A program made the position numbers and the translations under genes. Below are positions 1 through 6,525 of a stretch of 11,694 bases of DNA, in pieces. The stretch comes from Gemmatimonadota bacterium (GTDB lineage Bacteria; ARS69), in contig BQJX01000033.1 of the NCBI GenBank assembly GCA_021604925.1, positions 1 to 11,694 on the forward strand, in the 5' to 3' direction. Below the pieces are notes generated by a model. That model searched no databases, was not told the DNA's origin, and saw nothing but the letters and a program-made list of their open reading frames with translations. Position 1 is the first letter of the stretch; every line of letters starts with the position of its first letter.

Positions 1-1206
1 GTGGAGGACCTGCGCCCCCGGAATCAGCGCCAGCGTCATGAGCAGGGAACCCAGCGTGATCGACACCATGGCCACGAACTTGCCGAAGTCCTGCCCCTTC
101 AGCGAGCCCAGCATCTTTTCGTCCTGCGAGAGGTAGGCGCTGGCGGCGAACAACTCCTCGCCGATGAGGGTGTAGTCGCACGCCGCCACGAAGAACGGAA
201 GCTGCGTGGGCTGGGCCGTCCCGGCAATCTGGATGGCGCCGATGGAGTTGCCGGTCTCGGCCAGGATGAGCGACTCGGCAAAGAACGCGCCCAGGTAGAA
301 GCAGGTGGCAGGCTTCTTTCGCAGCATCAAGCCGTCCACGTGCGCCACAAACCCGAACTGCTCGTCCGTCACGTAGTAGATGCTGTCCTCGCGGTAGGCA
401 TCCGGACGTCCGGCGGACAGGTACGACTCCTTCACGGTCTCGCGCGCGGTGCTCATCACCAGCGAGCGGCTCGTGGGCATGATCAGGCTGGTCTCGTACT
501 CGGCCACCATCTTGGAGATCGAACCGAGAATGGTCAGACCGGCCACCGTCTGCACGTTGTCCATATCCTGGATCCCGGCGATGTAAAGCACCGGCTGCCC
601 CATCTCCGTGGCGCGCCCCACCGCTTCCTGCACGGCGTCCATTCCGGCGATCTTGCGGACATACAGCTTGTGGCCGGCCTGCGCCCGGAGGATGTTGAAC
701 CAGATCGCGCCGCAGACCACGAGCATCAGGATCAGGATCGACAGGCGATCGGCACGGAACCACTGGGCCGTGGCGGTGGCGGACGCCGAGATCGGCGACT
801 CCCCCTCCCCTCCGGGGCCCCAGGCAACGATCTGATAGCGGTAGTTCTCCCCGTTGTGGGCGCGCGGATCCTGGTACCCCACCGCTCCGGGTCCCAGTTC
901 CGCGATCACTTCCATGGGGCCGTCGTTCTTGCTGCGCATCAGGCGATAGCCGCTCAGCACGCTGCGCCGGCCGTCGTCGGCGGATACCTTCCAGGCGATC
1001 ATCAACGAGCCGCCGCTGTCGTTCGGCGCGTCGGTCACGGCCGGTTCGCTGGTGGGAGCGGGCGGCGGAACCAGGGCCGCGGTGGGCGCGGCCGCATCCG
1101 CCGCGGCATCCTCCTGCGCAAGCGCGGGAGTCGCGACGAGTAGTGAGGCCACAGGCAGGAACAGGAGCGCATGAAGCAGGGCGTTACGAGCGCGGGTGAG
1201 CTTCAT
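1..1206 (-). CDS. FN3-DUF6754 type membrane protein (N-terminal 402 residues, runs off window)
   Basis: The frame is open from an ATG at 1206 to the window edge, so the C-terminus is missing. Residues 1-31 look like a signal peptide (basic start, hydrophobic core, cleavage near PALA-Q). A Pro/Ala-rich linker (about 35-60) follows, then one fibronectin type III-like domain (about 62-148: AWKVSADD, GYRLMRSK, NYRYQIVAWGPGGEGES). A transmembrane segment spans about 155-173, and residues 178-375 form a soluble region with TSRSLVMSTARE and FFVAACDYTLIGEE. A second transmembrane segment begins near 377. This order matches proteins annotated as FN3 plus DUF6754, whose function I do not know. The family name is from memory. 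A GGAGG lies 12 bases before the start. The gene is transcribed away from the HAD gene, with a shared upstream region. The long frame on the opposite strand here has a basic, low-complexity translation and is a shadow. Confidence 0.72.
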   Translation of the reverse strand, partial: MKLTRARNALLHALLFLPVASLLVATPALAQEDAAADAAAPTAALVPPPAPTSEPAVTDAPNDSGGSLMIAWKVSADDGRRSVLSGYRLMRSKNDGPMEVIAELGPGAVGYQDPRAHNGENYRYQIVAWGPGGEGESPISASATATAQWFRADRLSILILMLVVCGAIWFNILRAQAGHKLYVRKIAGMDAVQEAVGRATEMGQPVLYIAGIQDMDNVQTVAGLTILGSISKMVAEYETSLIMPTSRSLVMSTARETVKESYLSAGRPDAYREDSIYYVTDEQFGFVAHVDGLMLRKKPATCFYLGAFFAESLILAETGNSIGAIQIAGTAQPTQLPFFVAACDYTLIGEELFAASAYLSQDEKMLGSLKGQDFGKFVAMVSITLGSLLMTLALIPGAQVLH

Positions 1207-1255
1207 CGAGCCGAGGTTCCTCCGGTGCGGGTCCACGGGATCGCGTCGGTGGGAC

Positions 1256-1284
1256 AGCCTGCCGACCGCCGCGCCTAGTGTCAA
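1256..1284 (-). promoter_or_regulatory. Candidate promoter of the FN3-DUF6754 gene
   Basis: Reading the minus strand, a perfect TTGACA (1284-1279) is followed after 17 bases by CAGGCT (1261-1256). The -35 is ideal and the -10 is poor (2 of 6). The expected start of transcription would leave a leader of about 45 bases before the ATG at 1206. Confidence 0.3.
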
Positions 1285-1300
1285 GCAAATGAAGCGAGCG

Positions 1301-1329
1301 TTGACCGGTCGAAGGTGGTCTGGCAGGAT
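1301..1329 (+). promoter_or_regulatory. Candidate promoter of the HAD phosphatase gene
   Basis: TTGACC (1301-1306) and CAGGAT (1324-1329) are 17 bases apart. Transcription would begin near 1336, about 40 bases before the TTG start at 1376. This argues against translation from the in-frame ATG at 1289. The -10 is weak (3 of 6). Confidence 0.35.
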
Positions 1330-1375
1330 CGCGAGCTTCCCACCTACCCGAAAACCGAGAAAGCGGGCGCGCATC

Positions 1376-2044
1376 TTGCGAATCATCCTGTTCGACATCG
1401 ATGGCACGCTGATCCTCTCCGGCGGTGCCGGCCTGCTGGCCCTGCAGAAGGCCTTCGGAACGCGGTACGGAGTGACCGACCCCACCGACGGCGTCGAGTT
1501 CCACGGCCGGACCGACCCGTTGATCCTGGAAGCGATTGCGGAGCGCCATCTGGGGAGGCCGTTCCACGACGGCGAGGCGGAGACCATGGCCGCCGAGTAC
1601 CTGTCGCTCCTCCCCGTTTTCCTGAAGGAGACGCACTACCAGATCCTGGAGGGCGTGCCCGAACTCCTGGACCATCTGAGCGGGCAGGACGGCCTGCTCC
1701 TCGGCCTGGCCACCGGCAACTACGAAGAGGGAGCCTGGGCCAAGCTGCGGCAGGGCGGCCTGGATCGCTACTTCGAATTCGGGGGATTCGGATCGGACCA
1801 CCCGAACCGTGACGAACTCACCAAGCGCGCCCTGCAGCGGGCGCTGGACCGAGGCGGATCGCCGGAAGGCGTTGTCGTGGTGGGAGATACGATCCACGAC
1901 GTCGGCAGCGCACTGGCGGCCGGGGCGGACTGCCTGGGGGTGGCGACCGGCAACGCATCCGAGGAGACGCTGGCGGCCGCGGGCGCCCGCTGGACCGTTC
2001 CCACCCTGGCGGATCCGCGCGTGCGCGAGATCCTGGCGCCCTGA
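1376..2044 (+). CDS. HAD-superfamily phosphatase (phosphoglycolate phosphatase-like)
   Basis: This is a 222-residue haloacid dehalogenase-type hydrolase, probably a small-molecule phosphatase acting through a phospho-aspartate. Motif I is FDIDGT (nucleophile D7, general acid D9), motif II is LATGN (T113), motif III is probably K150 in RDELTKRAL, and motif IV is GDTIHD (D171, D175). The helical cap is residues about 15-85. The length and the closing VGVATG-like loop resemble Gph/PGPase enzymes, but substrate cannot be read from sequence. I chose the TTG at 1376 because it places the first strand (RIILFD) at the N-terminus, as the family has it. An in-frame ATG at 1289 would add 29 mostly basic residues and lies upstream of the best promoter match. 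No clear Shine-Dalgarno is seen. The gene stands alone, divergent from the FN3-DUF6754 gene. Confidence 0.9.
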   Translation: MRIILFDIDGTLILSGGAGLLALQKAFGTRYGVTDPTDGVEFHGRTDPLILEAIAERHLGRPFHDGEAETMAAEYLSLLPVFLKETHYQILEGVPELLDHLSGQDGLLLGLATGNYEEGAWAKLRQGGLDRYFEFGGFGSDHPNRDELTKRALQRALDRGGSPEGVVVVGDTIHDVGSALAAGADCLGVATGNASEETLAAAGARWTVPTLADPRVREILAP

Positions 2045-2068
2045 GCCCGACCCGCCGGGGCGGTCCGA

Positions 2069-2097
2069 TTGACCCGGCCCGGGGCCGGTGCTAGAGT
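2069..2097 (+). promoter_or_regulatory. Candidate promoter of the cupredoxin-nth unit
   Basis: TTGACC (2069-2074, 5 of 6) and TAGAGT (2092-2097, 4 of 6) are separated by exactly 17 bases, 38 bases before the cupredoxin start. The spacer is almost filled by a GC palindrome at 2074-2088. Confidence 0.5.
2074..2088. repeat. GC-rich palindrome in promoter spacer
   Basis: CCGGCC and GGCCGG flank a 3-base CGG centre. The palindrome lies 30 bases after the HAD stop and inside the spacer of the promoter above. It could be an operator, or the stem of a terminator for the HAD gene, but no T-run follows it. Confidence 0.3.
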
Positions 2098-2135
2098 AGA
2101 AGGCGTACAGAGTTCCCATCCGGGAGAAGACGTCG

Positions 2136-2618
2136 ATGCGCATCCGCCCCTCCATCTTCTCGTTTCGCTTCTCGTTTCGCACCTTCGCGATTCCGGTCTC
2201 CGCGATTCTGGTGCCCTTTGCCCTGGCGGCAAACGTGGCCGCGGAAATCGTGATCGTCGAGATGCGGACGGTGGACTCCCATCCGGTCTTCGTGCCGGCG
2301 GAGGTCTCCATCGAACCCGGGGATACGGTCCGCTGGCTCAGCCTCGATCAGCAGACCGAGCACGGCACGTGCAACGGGGGCGGCAGCGCGGACCCGGCCT
2401 ACGGAACCCTCTGGCAGTCGTCGCTGCTCCGGTACGGCGAGTACTTCGACTACACGTTCACGCAGGTCGGCGAGTACGAGTACTTCAGTGTGCCCCACGA
2501 GTATGAAGGCATGCTCGGCCTCGTCCGGGTGGGCTCCACCACCGATGTACCGGACCAGCGACCCACCACCTGGGGCAAGCTCAAGTCACAGTTCGCCAAA
2601 GTTCTCCCGCGCGACTGA
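2136..2618 (+). CDS. Secreted plastocyanin-like cupredoxin, copper-ligand Cys replaced by Ser
   Basis: This 160-residue protein has an export signal (residues about 1-36, hydrophobic FAIPVSAILVPFALAA, likely cleaved after NVAA). One cupredoxin fold follows (about 37-133): EVSIEPGDTVRW, then QQTEHGT, GEYFDYTFTQVGEYEYF and SVPHEYEGMLG. Type-1 copper sites use His, Cys, His and Met. H76, H121 and M126 are in place, but the position expected to be Cys (normally YYC-x-PH) is S118, encoded AGT. C79, three residues after H76, is the only other Cys nearby. The protein is therefore likely secreted and may bind metal, but a normal blue-copper electron-transfer site is not expected. A GGGAGA Shine-Dalgarno sits at 2122-2127. 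The signal peptide contains an in-frame 12-bp tandem duplication (FSFR twice). nth follows after 9 bases. Confidence 0.85.
   Translation: MRIRPSIFSFRFSFRTFAIPVSAILVPFALAANVAAEIVIVEMRTVDSHPVFVPAEVSIEPGDTVRWLSLDQQTEHGTCNGGGSADPAYGTLWQSSLLRYGEYFDYTFTQVGEYEYFSVPHEYEGMLGLVRVGSTTDVPDQRPTTWGKLKSQFAKVLPRD
2157..2180 (+). repeat. 12-bp tandem duplication in cupredoxin signal peptide
   Basis: TTCTCGTTTCGC occurs twice, back to back (2157-2168 and 2169-2180). It is in frame and encodes FSFR-FSFR (residues 8-15). Confidence 0.95.
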
Positions 2619-2627
2619 CGGACCTAC

Positions 2628-3293
2628 GTGCCGAAAAAGATCACTGCCAAAGTGAAGGTGGACGCGGACCCCAAGCGGGCGCTGGCCGTGCTTCGTCGTC
2701 TGCAGAAGGAATTCCCGGACGCGAAGTGCGCTCTGGACCACGAGACGCCGCATCAGCTGCTGGCCGCCACGATCCTGTCCGCCCAATGCACGGACAAGCG
2801 CGTCAACCTGGTCACCCGCGACCTCTTTGCCAAGTATCCCAGCGTGGAGGCGTTCGCCCATGCCGACCAGGCCGAGATGGAATCCGCTGTGAAGTCCACG
2901 GGCTTCTTCCGCAACAAGGCCACCTCGCTCATTCGCATGAGCCAGGACATCCTGGAGAAGCACGGGGGCGAGGTCCCGCGGACCATGGAGGAGCTCACCG
3001 CGCTGCGGGGCGTGGGCCGGAAGACCGCCAACGTGTTGCTTGGCAACGCGTTCGGAATCCCGGGGCTGGTGGTGGACACCCATGTGACCCGGCTGTCGAA
3101 CCGCCTCGGGTTCACCTCGCAGAAGGATGCGGTCAAGATCGAGTTCGAGCTGATGAACCTGTTCCCGCGGAAGTGGTGGACGGTTTCGTCGCACCTGTTG
3201 ATCCTGCACGGCCGTGAGACGTGCGGAGCGCGCAGGGCCGAGTGCGGATCGTGCGCGGTGCGCAAGCTGTGCCCCAGCGCGGACCAGGTGTGA
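2628..3293 (+). CDS. nth: Endonuclease III (DNA glycosylase/AP lyase)
   Basis: This is a 221-residue base-excision repair enzyme that removes oxidised pyrimidines and cuts the abasic strand. The helix-hairpin-helix LRGVGRKTANVLLG (127-139) carries the catalytic Lys, K132. The catalytic Asp is D150 in VDTHVTRLSNR. Near the C-terminus C199, C206, C209 and C215 form the C-x6-C-x2-C-x5-C ligand set of the [4Fe-4S] cluster. The SAQCTDKRVN segment (51-60) is also typical. Length is as expected for the family (E. coli Nth is 211 residues), with a slightly longer basic N-terminus. The start is GTG at 2628, 9 bases after the cupredoxin stop, with only a weak GGA upstream, so translation probably depends on the gene before it. 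The identification is secure. Confidence 0.97.
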   Translation: MPKKITAKVKVDADPKRALAVLRRLQKEFPDAKCALDHETPHQLLAATILSAQCTDKRVNLVTRDLFAKYPSVEAFAHADQAEMESAVKSTGFFRNKATSLIRMSQDILEKHGGEVPRTMEELTALRGVGRKTANVLLGNAFGIPGLVVDTHVTRLSNRLGFTSQKDAVKIEFELMNLFPRKWWTVSSHLLILHGRETCGARRAECGSCAVRKLCPSADQV

Positions 3294-3307
3294 GCCCGGC
3301 GCCGCCC

Positions 3308-3336
3308 TTGCCGCGACGTCCGCCGTCTCCTACTAT
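3308..3336 (+). promoter_or_regulatory. Candidate promoter of fbp
   Basis: TTGCCG (3308-3313) and TACTAT (3331-3336) are 17 bases apart (4 of 6 each). The leader to the chosen fbp start would be about 65 bases. It contains a small hairpin, CGCCG/CGGCG with loop TTGATT (3366-3381), of unknown meaning. Confidence 0.45.
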
Positions 3337-3394
3337 TCACAGCGCTGCGTGACCCAGACCGACTTCGCCGTTGATTCGGCGCGCCTTCCCGAAT

Positions 3395-3398
3395 GGAG
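3395..3398 (+). promoter_or_regulatory. Shine-Dalgarno GGAG that decides the fbp start
   Basis: GGAG lies 9 bases before the ATG at 3408. It overlaps the earlier in-frame ATG at 3393, which has no Shine-Dalgarno of its own, so 3408 is preferred. Confidence 0.7.
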
Positions 3399-3407
3399 AC
3401 TGCTTCC

Positions 3408-4424
3408 ATGCCGACCCGCCGGGGTACCACGTCCAATCGATTCATCTACAACGAGCAACGCCAGTTCCCCGAGGCCACCGGCGAGTTCTCCGAGATCCTC
3501 ACGCAGATCATCCTGGCGGCCAAGGTGGTCAGCCGCGAAGTGAACCGGGCCGGCATCGCGGGGATCCTGGGCGCGGTCGGAGAGACGAACGTGCAGGGGG
3601 AGCAGGTCCAGAAGCTGGACGTGTTCGCGAATCGGCACTTCCTCGACGCGCTTTCCGACAACTGCCATGTGTCGGTGATCGCCTCGGAGGAAAACGAGGA
3701 GCTGATTCACACGGACCATGACAACAAGCATCGGCCCGGGAAGTACGCGGTGGCCATCGATCCGCTGGACGGCTCTTCCAACATCGATGTGAACGTCTCG
3801 ATCGGAACGATCTTCTCCATCCACCGGCGCATCACCGACGGGCAGGACGGCGGCGCGGACGACGTGCTCCAGGAAGGGACGCGTCAACTCGCTGCCGGCT
3901 ACGTGCTCTACGGATCCAGCACCATGCTGGTGTTTTCCGTGGGACGGGGAGTGCACGGGTTCACGCTGGATCCCTCCGTGGGCGAGTTCCTTCTCTCGCA
4001 CCCGAACATCCAGATGCCCAAGCAGGGTTCCATCTACAGCATCAACGAGGGGAACTTCCCCTACTGGGCCCCGGAGGTCCGGGAGTGGGTCGTGTCCCTG
4101 AAAGGCGCGCACAACCCCGCGGGGAAACCCAACTCGCTGCGCTACATCGGCTCGCTGGTCGCGGACTTCCATCGCACCCTGTTCAAGGGCGGGATCTTTG
4201 CCTACCCGCTGGACTACAAGGACCCCAAGAATCCTCGTGGGAAGCTGCGCATGCTCTACGAGGCGGCACCCATCGCCATGATCGCGGAAAACGCCGGCGG
4301 CCTCGCGATCGACGGGCAGCGACGCATTCTGGACATCAAGCCGAAGTCGCTCCACGAGCGGACTCCCCTTTTCGTGGGAAGCGAAGTCGATGTGAACTTC
4401 GCCCGGTCCTTCCAGGATCGATGA
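3408..4424 (+). CDS. fbp: Class I fructose-1,6-bisphosphatase
   Basis: This 338-residue cytosolic enzyme hydrolyses fructose-1,6-bisphosphate to fructose-6-phosphate, the committed step of gluconeogenesis (and of the Calvin cycle where present). Metal-binding residues are ASEENEE (E94, E95 and E98 region) and DPLDGSSN (118-125, with D118 and D121). The substrate and catalytic end is GKLRMLYEAAP (278-288, with E285). The QLAAGYVLYGSST and RYIGSLVADFHRTLFKGGIFAYP blocks are classic class I signatures. Length is typical. Start 3408 is chosen from the Shine-Dalgarno; starting at the ATG at 3393 would add five residues. It begins a transcription unit with its own likely promoter and is followed after 7 bases by the LmbE-type gene. 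glgC lies further downstream, consistent with flow of hexose phosphate into glycogen. Confidence 0.97.
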   Translation: MPTRRGTTSNRFIYNEQRQFPEATGEFSEILTQIILAAKVVSREVNRAGIAGILGAVGETNVQGEQVQKLDVFANRHFLDALSDNCHVSVIASEENEELIHTDHDNKHRPGKYAVAIDPLDGSSNIDVNVSIGTIFSIHRRITDGQDGGADDVLQEGTRQLAAGYVLYGSSTMLVFSVGRGVHGFTLDPSVGEFLLSHPNIQMPKQGSIYSINEGNFPYWAPEVREWVVSLKGAHNPAGKPNSLRYIGSLVADFHRTLFKGGIFAYPLDYKDPKNPRGKLRMLYEAAPIAMIAENAGGLAIDGQRRILDIKPKSLHERTPLFVGSEVDVNFARSFQDR

Positions 4425-4431
4425 GCGCTCG

Positions 4432-5196
4432 ATGAAGAAGCTCTCGATCCTGGGGATCTTCGCCCACCCGGACGACGAGTCCATGGGGCCGGGGGGCACG
4501 CTGGCCAAGTACGCGGCGGCCGGACATCGCGTGGCGGTGGTCACGGCCACGGAAGGCGGCGCCGGGCGGCTCTTCGAGGAGCGGCCCCGGGACGAGGCCG
4601 GGCGGGCGGAACTCCGGCGCACCCGCCGCGAGGAGACCGCGGCCGCGGTGCGAATCCTGGGCATCGAGCATCTCGGGTTCCTGGGCTGGGACGACGGCCG
4701 GCTCCGGGATCGCGACGTCCTGGAGGCGGAGCGGGTGTTCGCCGCGATCCTGCGGCAGGAGAAGCCGGACGTGGTGATCACGTTCCACGGATCCGGGATC
4801 TCCTACCATCCCGACCACCGGTTCATCACCCTGGCCGTACATGGCGCGTTTCTGGGCAGTGCGCAGCCGGGCTGGTACCGCTCCGGCGACGCGGCCACGC
4901 TGCCGCCCCACCGGCCGCAGCGTCTCTACCACTACACGGTGTCCAGTTCGCTGAGCCGAGCCGACTGGCCGCGCGACGTCTACGTGTCACGCGACGACGA
5001 GATCACCACCCACATCGATACGTCCGGGTTCGCCGACACGAAGTGGGCCGCCATCGAGGCCCACGCCAGCCAGCAGTTCGGTCCCCCCTTCCGAATGCTC
5101 TACGAAGCCGGAGCCTTCGAGTCCGAGGCGTTCGTGCGGATTCATCCGCCCGCGGCCGCCGGCTCGGAGACGGACCTCCTGGACGGACTCGTCTGA
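4432..5196 (+). CDS. PIG-L/LmbE-family zinc-dependent deacetylase
   Basis: This 254-residue protein belongs to the GlcNAc-PI de-N-acetylase superfamily, which removes acetyl groups from N-acetylglucosamine-linked small molecules. Examples are the MshB and BshB enzymes of mycothiol and bacillithiol synthesis, Mca amidases and DAG deacetylases. The first zinc/catalytic motif is AHPDDE (11-16; H12, D14, D15). The second is YHPDHR (125-130), where H129 should be the third zinc ligand. TATEGGAG (38-45) and the REETAAAVRILGI block are also family features. No signal peptide is seen, so it is probably cytosolic. It starts 7 bases after the fbp stop and is likely co-transcribed with fbp. No gene for thiol cofactor synthesis is visible nearby, so the substrate is open. 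Confidence 0.93.
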   Translation: MKKLSILGIFAHPDDESMGPGGTLAKYAAAGHRVAVVTATEGGAGRLFEERPRDEAGRAELRRTRREETAAAVRILGIEHLGFLGWDDGRLRDRDVLEAERVFAAILRQEKPDVVITFHGSGISYHPDHRFITLAVHGAFLGSAQPGWYRSGDAATLPPHRPQRLYHYTVSSSLSRADWPRDVYVSRDDEITTHIDTSGFADTKWAAIEAHASQQFGPPFRMLYEAGAFESEAFVRIHPPAAAGSETDLLDGLV

Positions 5197-5220
5197 TTCC
5201 CGATCCTCCCGGGATCCGCG

Positions 5221-5252
5221 TTGTGGTCGGACGGCCCGTCCCCTGGTAGGAT
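5221..5252 (+). promoter_or_regulatory. Possible promoter of glgC with -10 almost touching the start codon
   Basis: TAGGAT (5247-5252) fits a -10 (4 of 6) and ends 6 bases before the glgC ATG at 5259, so the transcript would be leaderless or nearly so. The nearest TTG-type -35 (TTGTGG, 5221-5226) is 20 bases away, which is too far to be convincing. The same bases contain AGGA (5248-5251), 7 bases before the ATG, which could simply be a Shine-Dalgarno. Confidence 0.3.
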
Positions 5253-5258
5253 GCCAAT

Positions 5259-6524
5259 ATGCGCCGCGATGACGTCCTCTGTCTTGTGCTCGGCGGCGGT
5301 CGAGGCACCCGTCTCGATCCGCTGACCCGCTACCGGTCGAAGCCGGCAGTTCCCGTGGGCGGCAAGTTCCGCCTGGTGGACATTCCCATCTCGAACAGTC
5401 TGAACTCCGGCGTGTCGCGCATCTTCGTGATCACGCAGTTCAACTCCGCGTCGCTCAACTGGCACATCTCGCGTACCTACAACTTCGACCTGTTCGGCAA
5501 GGGGTTCGTGCAGTTGCTCGCGGCGGAACAGACCGTCCAGGATAGCGACTGGTTCCAGGGCACCGCCGATGCGGTGCGGCGGTGCTTCGTGCACATGGAG
5601 GACTTCGCGCCGCGCGACGTGCTCATCCTCTCCGGGGACCAGCTCTACCGGATGGACTTCGGACCGATGATCCGGCAGCACCGGGAGACCAACGCCACCG
5701 TCACCATTGCCGCCAAGCCGATGGGCGTGGAGCGAACCAGCGAGTTCGGCCTGATGAAGGTGGACAGGGATCGCGTGGTCCACTCGTTCCTGGAGAAGCC
5801 CCAGGATCCGGCCCTGCTGGACGGCTTTGAACTGCCCGAGGAACTGCGCGAGGGAGACGACCCCCCGGAGGTGTACCCGGCGTCCATGGGCATCTACGTC
5901 TTCCGCTGGGAGGCGCTGCGCGAAATGCTGCTGGGCACGGACGACGCGGACTTCGGCAAGCACGTGCTCCCCCGCGCCGTGGCCGAGCACGACGTGCGCT
6001 CCTTCCTGTTCCGGGGCTACTGGGAAGACATCGGGACGATGCGGGCGTTCTACGAAGCCAACCTCGCGCTCGCGTCGCTGGACCCGCCCTTCGTGTTCCA
6101 TACGACCGGCGCGCCCATCTACACGGCGCCGCGTTTCCTGGGCGGCTCCCGGATCGAAGGGTGCGACATCCGGGAAGCGATGATCTGCGACGGCTGCTTC
6201 ATCTCCGCCCGCGAGATCGAGGAGTCCGTGGTGGGGACGCGCTCAATCGTGAACCACAACTCGGTCATCCGGCGCACCGTGATGATGGGCGCTGACGGGT
6301 ACGAAGGCGACATCGCGCGCCAGCAGGGAGACCCGCCGCTCGGCATCGGTCGCGACTGCCACATCGAAGGCGCGATCATCGACAAGAACGCACGGATCGG
6401 GGACGGCGTCACCATCCGGCCCAAGCCTCCGGGCACGGACGAAGACCACCCCTACTACTTCGTGCGGGACGGCATCGTGGTCATCCCCAAGAACTACGCG
6501 GTGCCCGCCGGCGCCACCATCTGA
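5259..6524 (+). CDS. glgC: Glucose-1-phosphate adenylyltransferase (ADP-glucose pyrophosphorylase)
   Basis: This 421-residue enzyme makes ADP-glucose and pyrophosphate from ATP and glucose-1-phosphate, the first committed step of bacterial glycogen synthesis. The N-terminal Rossmann-like nucleotidyltransferase domain shows LGGGRGTRLDPLT (11-23), SKPAVP (27-32), WFQGTADAVRR (98-108), SGDQLYRMD (125-133; D127 is the likely catalytic Asp) and FLEKP (177-181; K180 contacts glucose-1-phosphate). YWEDIGT (254-260) closes that domain. From about 285 the C-terminal left-handed beta-helix begins (SRIEGCDI, CDGCFISAREIEESVVG, CHIEGAIIDKNARIGDG). Length is standard. The pattern resembles cyanobacterial/plant-type and many phylum-level bacterial GlgC proteins. 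It heads a unit with the MutT-like and MmgE/PrpD genes. No glgA or glgB is in the window. Confidence 0.97.
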   Translation: MRRDDVLCLVLGGGRGTRLDPLTRYRSKPAVPVGGKFRLVDIPISNSLNSGVSRIFVITQFNSASLNWHISRTYNFDLFGKGFVQLLAAEQTVQDSDWFQGTADAVRRCFVHMEDFAPRDVLILSGDQLYRMDFGPMIRQHRETNATVTIAAKPMGVERTSEFGLMKVDRDRVVHSFLEKPQDPALLDGFELPEELREGDDPPEVYPASMGIYVFRWEALREMLLGTDDADFGKHVLPRAVAEHDVRSFLFRGYWEDIGTMRAFYEANLALASLDPPFVFHTTGAPIYTAPRFLGGSRIEGCDIREAMICDGCFISAREIEESVVGTRSIVNHNSVIRRTVMMGADGYEGDIARQQGDPPLGIGRDCHIEGAIIDKNARIGDGVTIRPKPPGTDEDHPYYFVRDGIVVIPKNYAVPAGATI

Positions 6525-6525
6525 C

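Noticed and set aside
1..1143. Open frame of 380 codons on the plus strand at the window start
   Set aside because: It is a shadow of the minus-strand FN3-DUF6754 gene, which has a signal peptide, a domain and membrane segments. The plus frame has a basic, low-complexity translation.
1196..1375. N-terminal extension of the HAD protein from GTG 1196 or ATG 1289
   Set aside because: The added residues are basic and unlike the family, the GTG at 1196 lies in the divergent gene, and the best promoter lies downstream of 1289.
1184..2311. Open frame of 375 codons on the minus strand across the HAD gene
   Set aside because: Antisense shadow; it would also overlap the divergent promoter region and the start of the cupredoxin gene.
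3333..4781. Open frame of 482 codons on the minus strand across fbp
   Set aside because: Antisense to fbp and the LmbE-type gene, both with complete catalytic motifs; no family features of its own.
5202..5216. Small hairpin GATCC/GGATC after the LmbE-type gene as a terminator
   Set aside because: Only 5 pairs, no T-run, and close to the putative glgC promoter; too weak to call.
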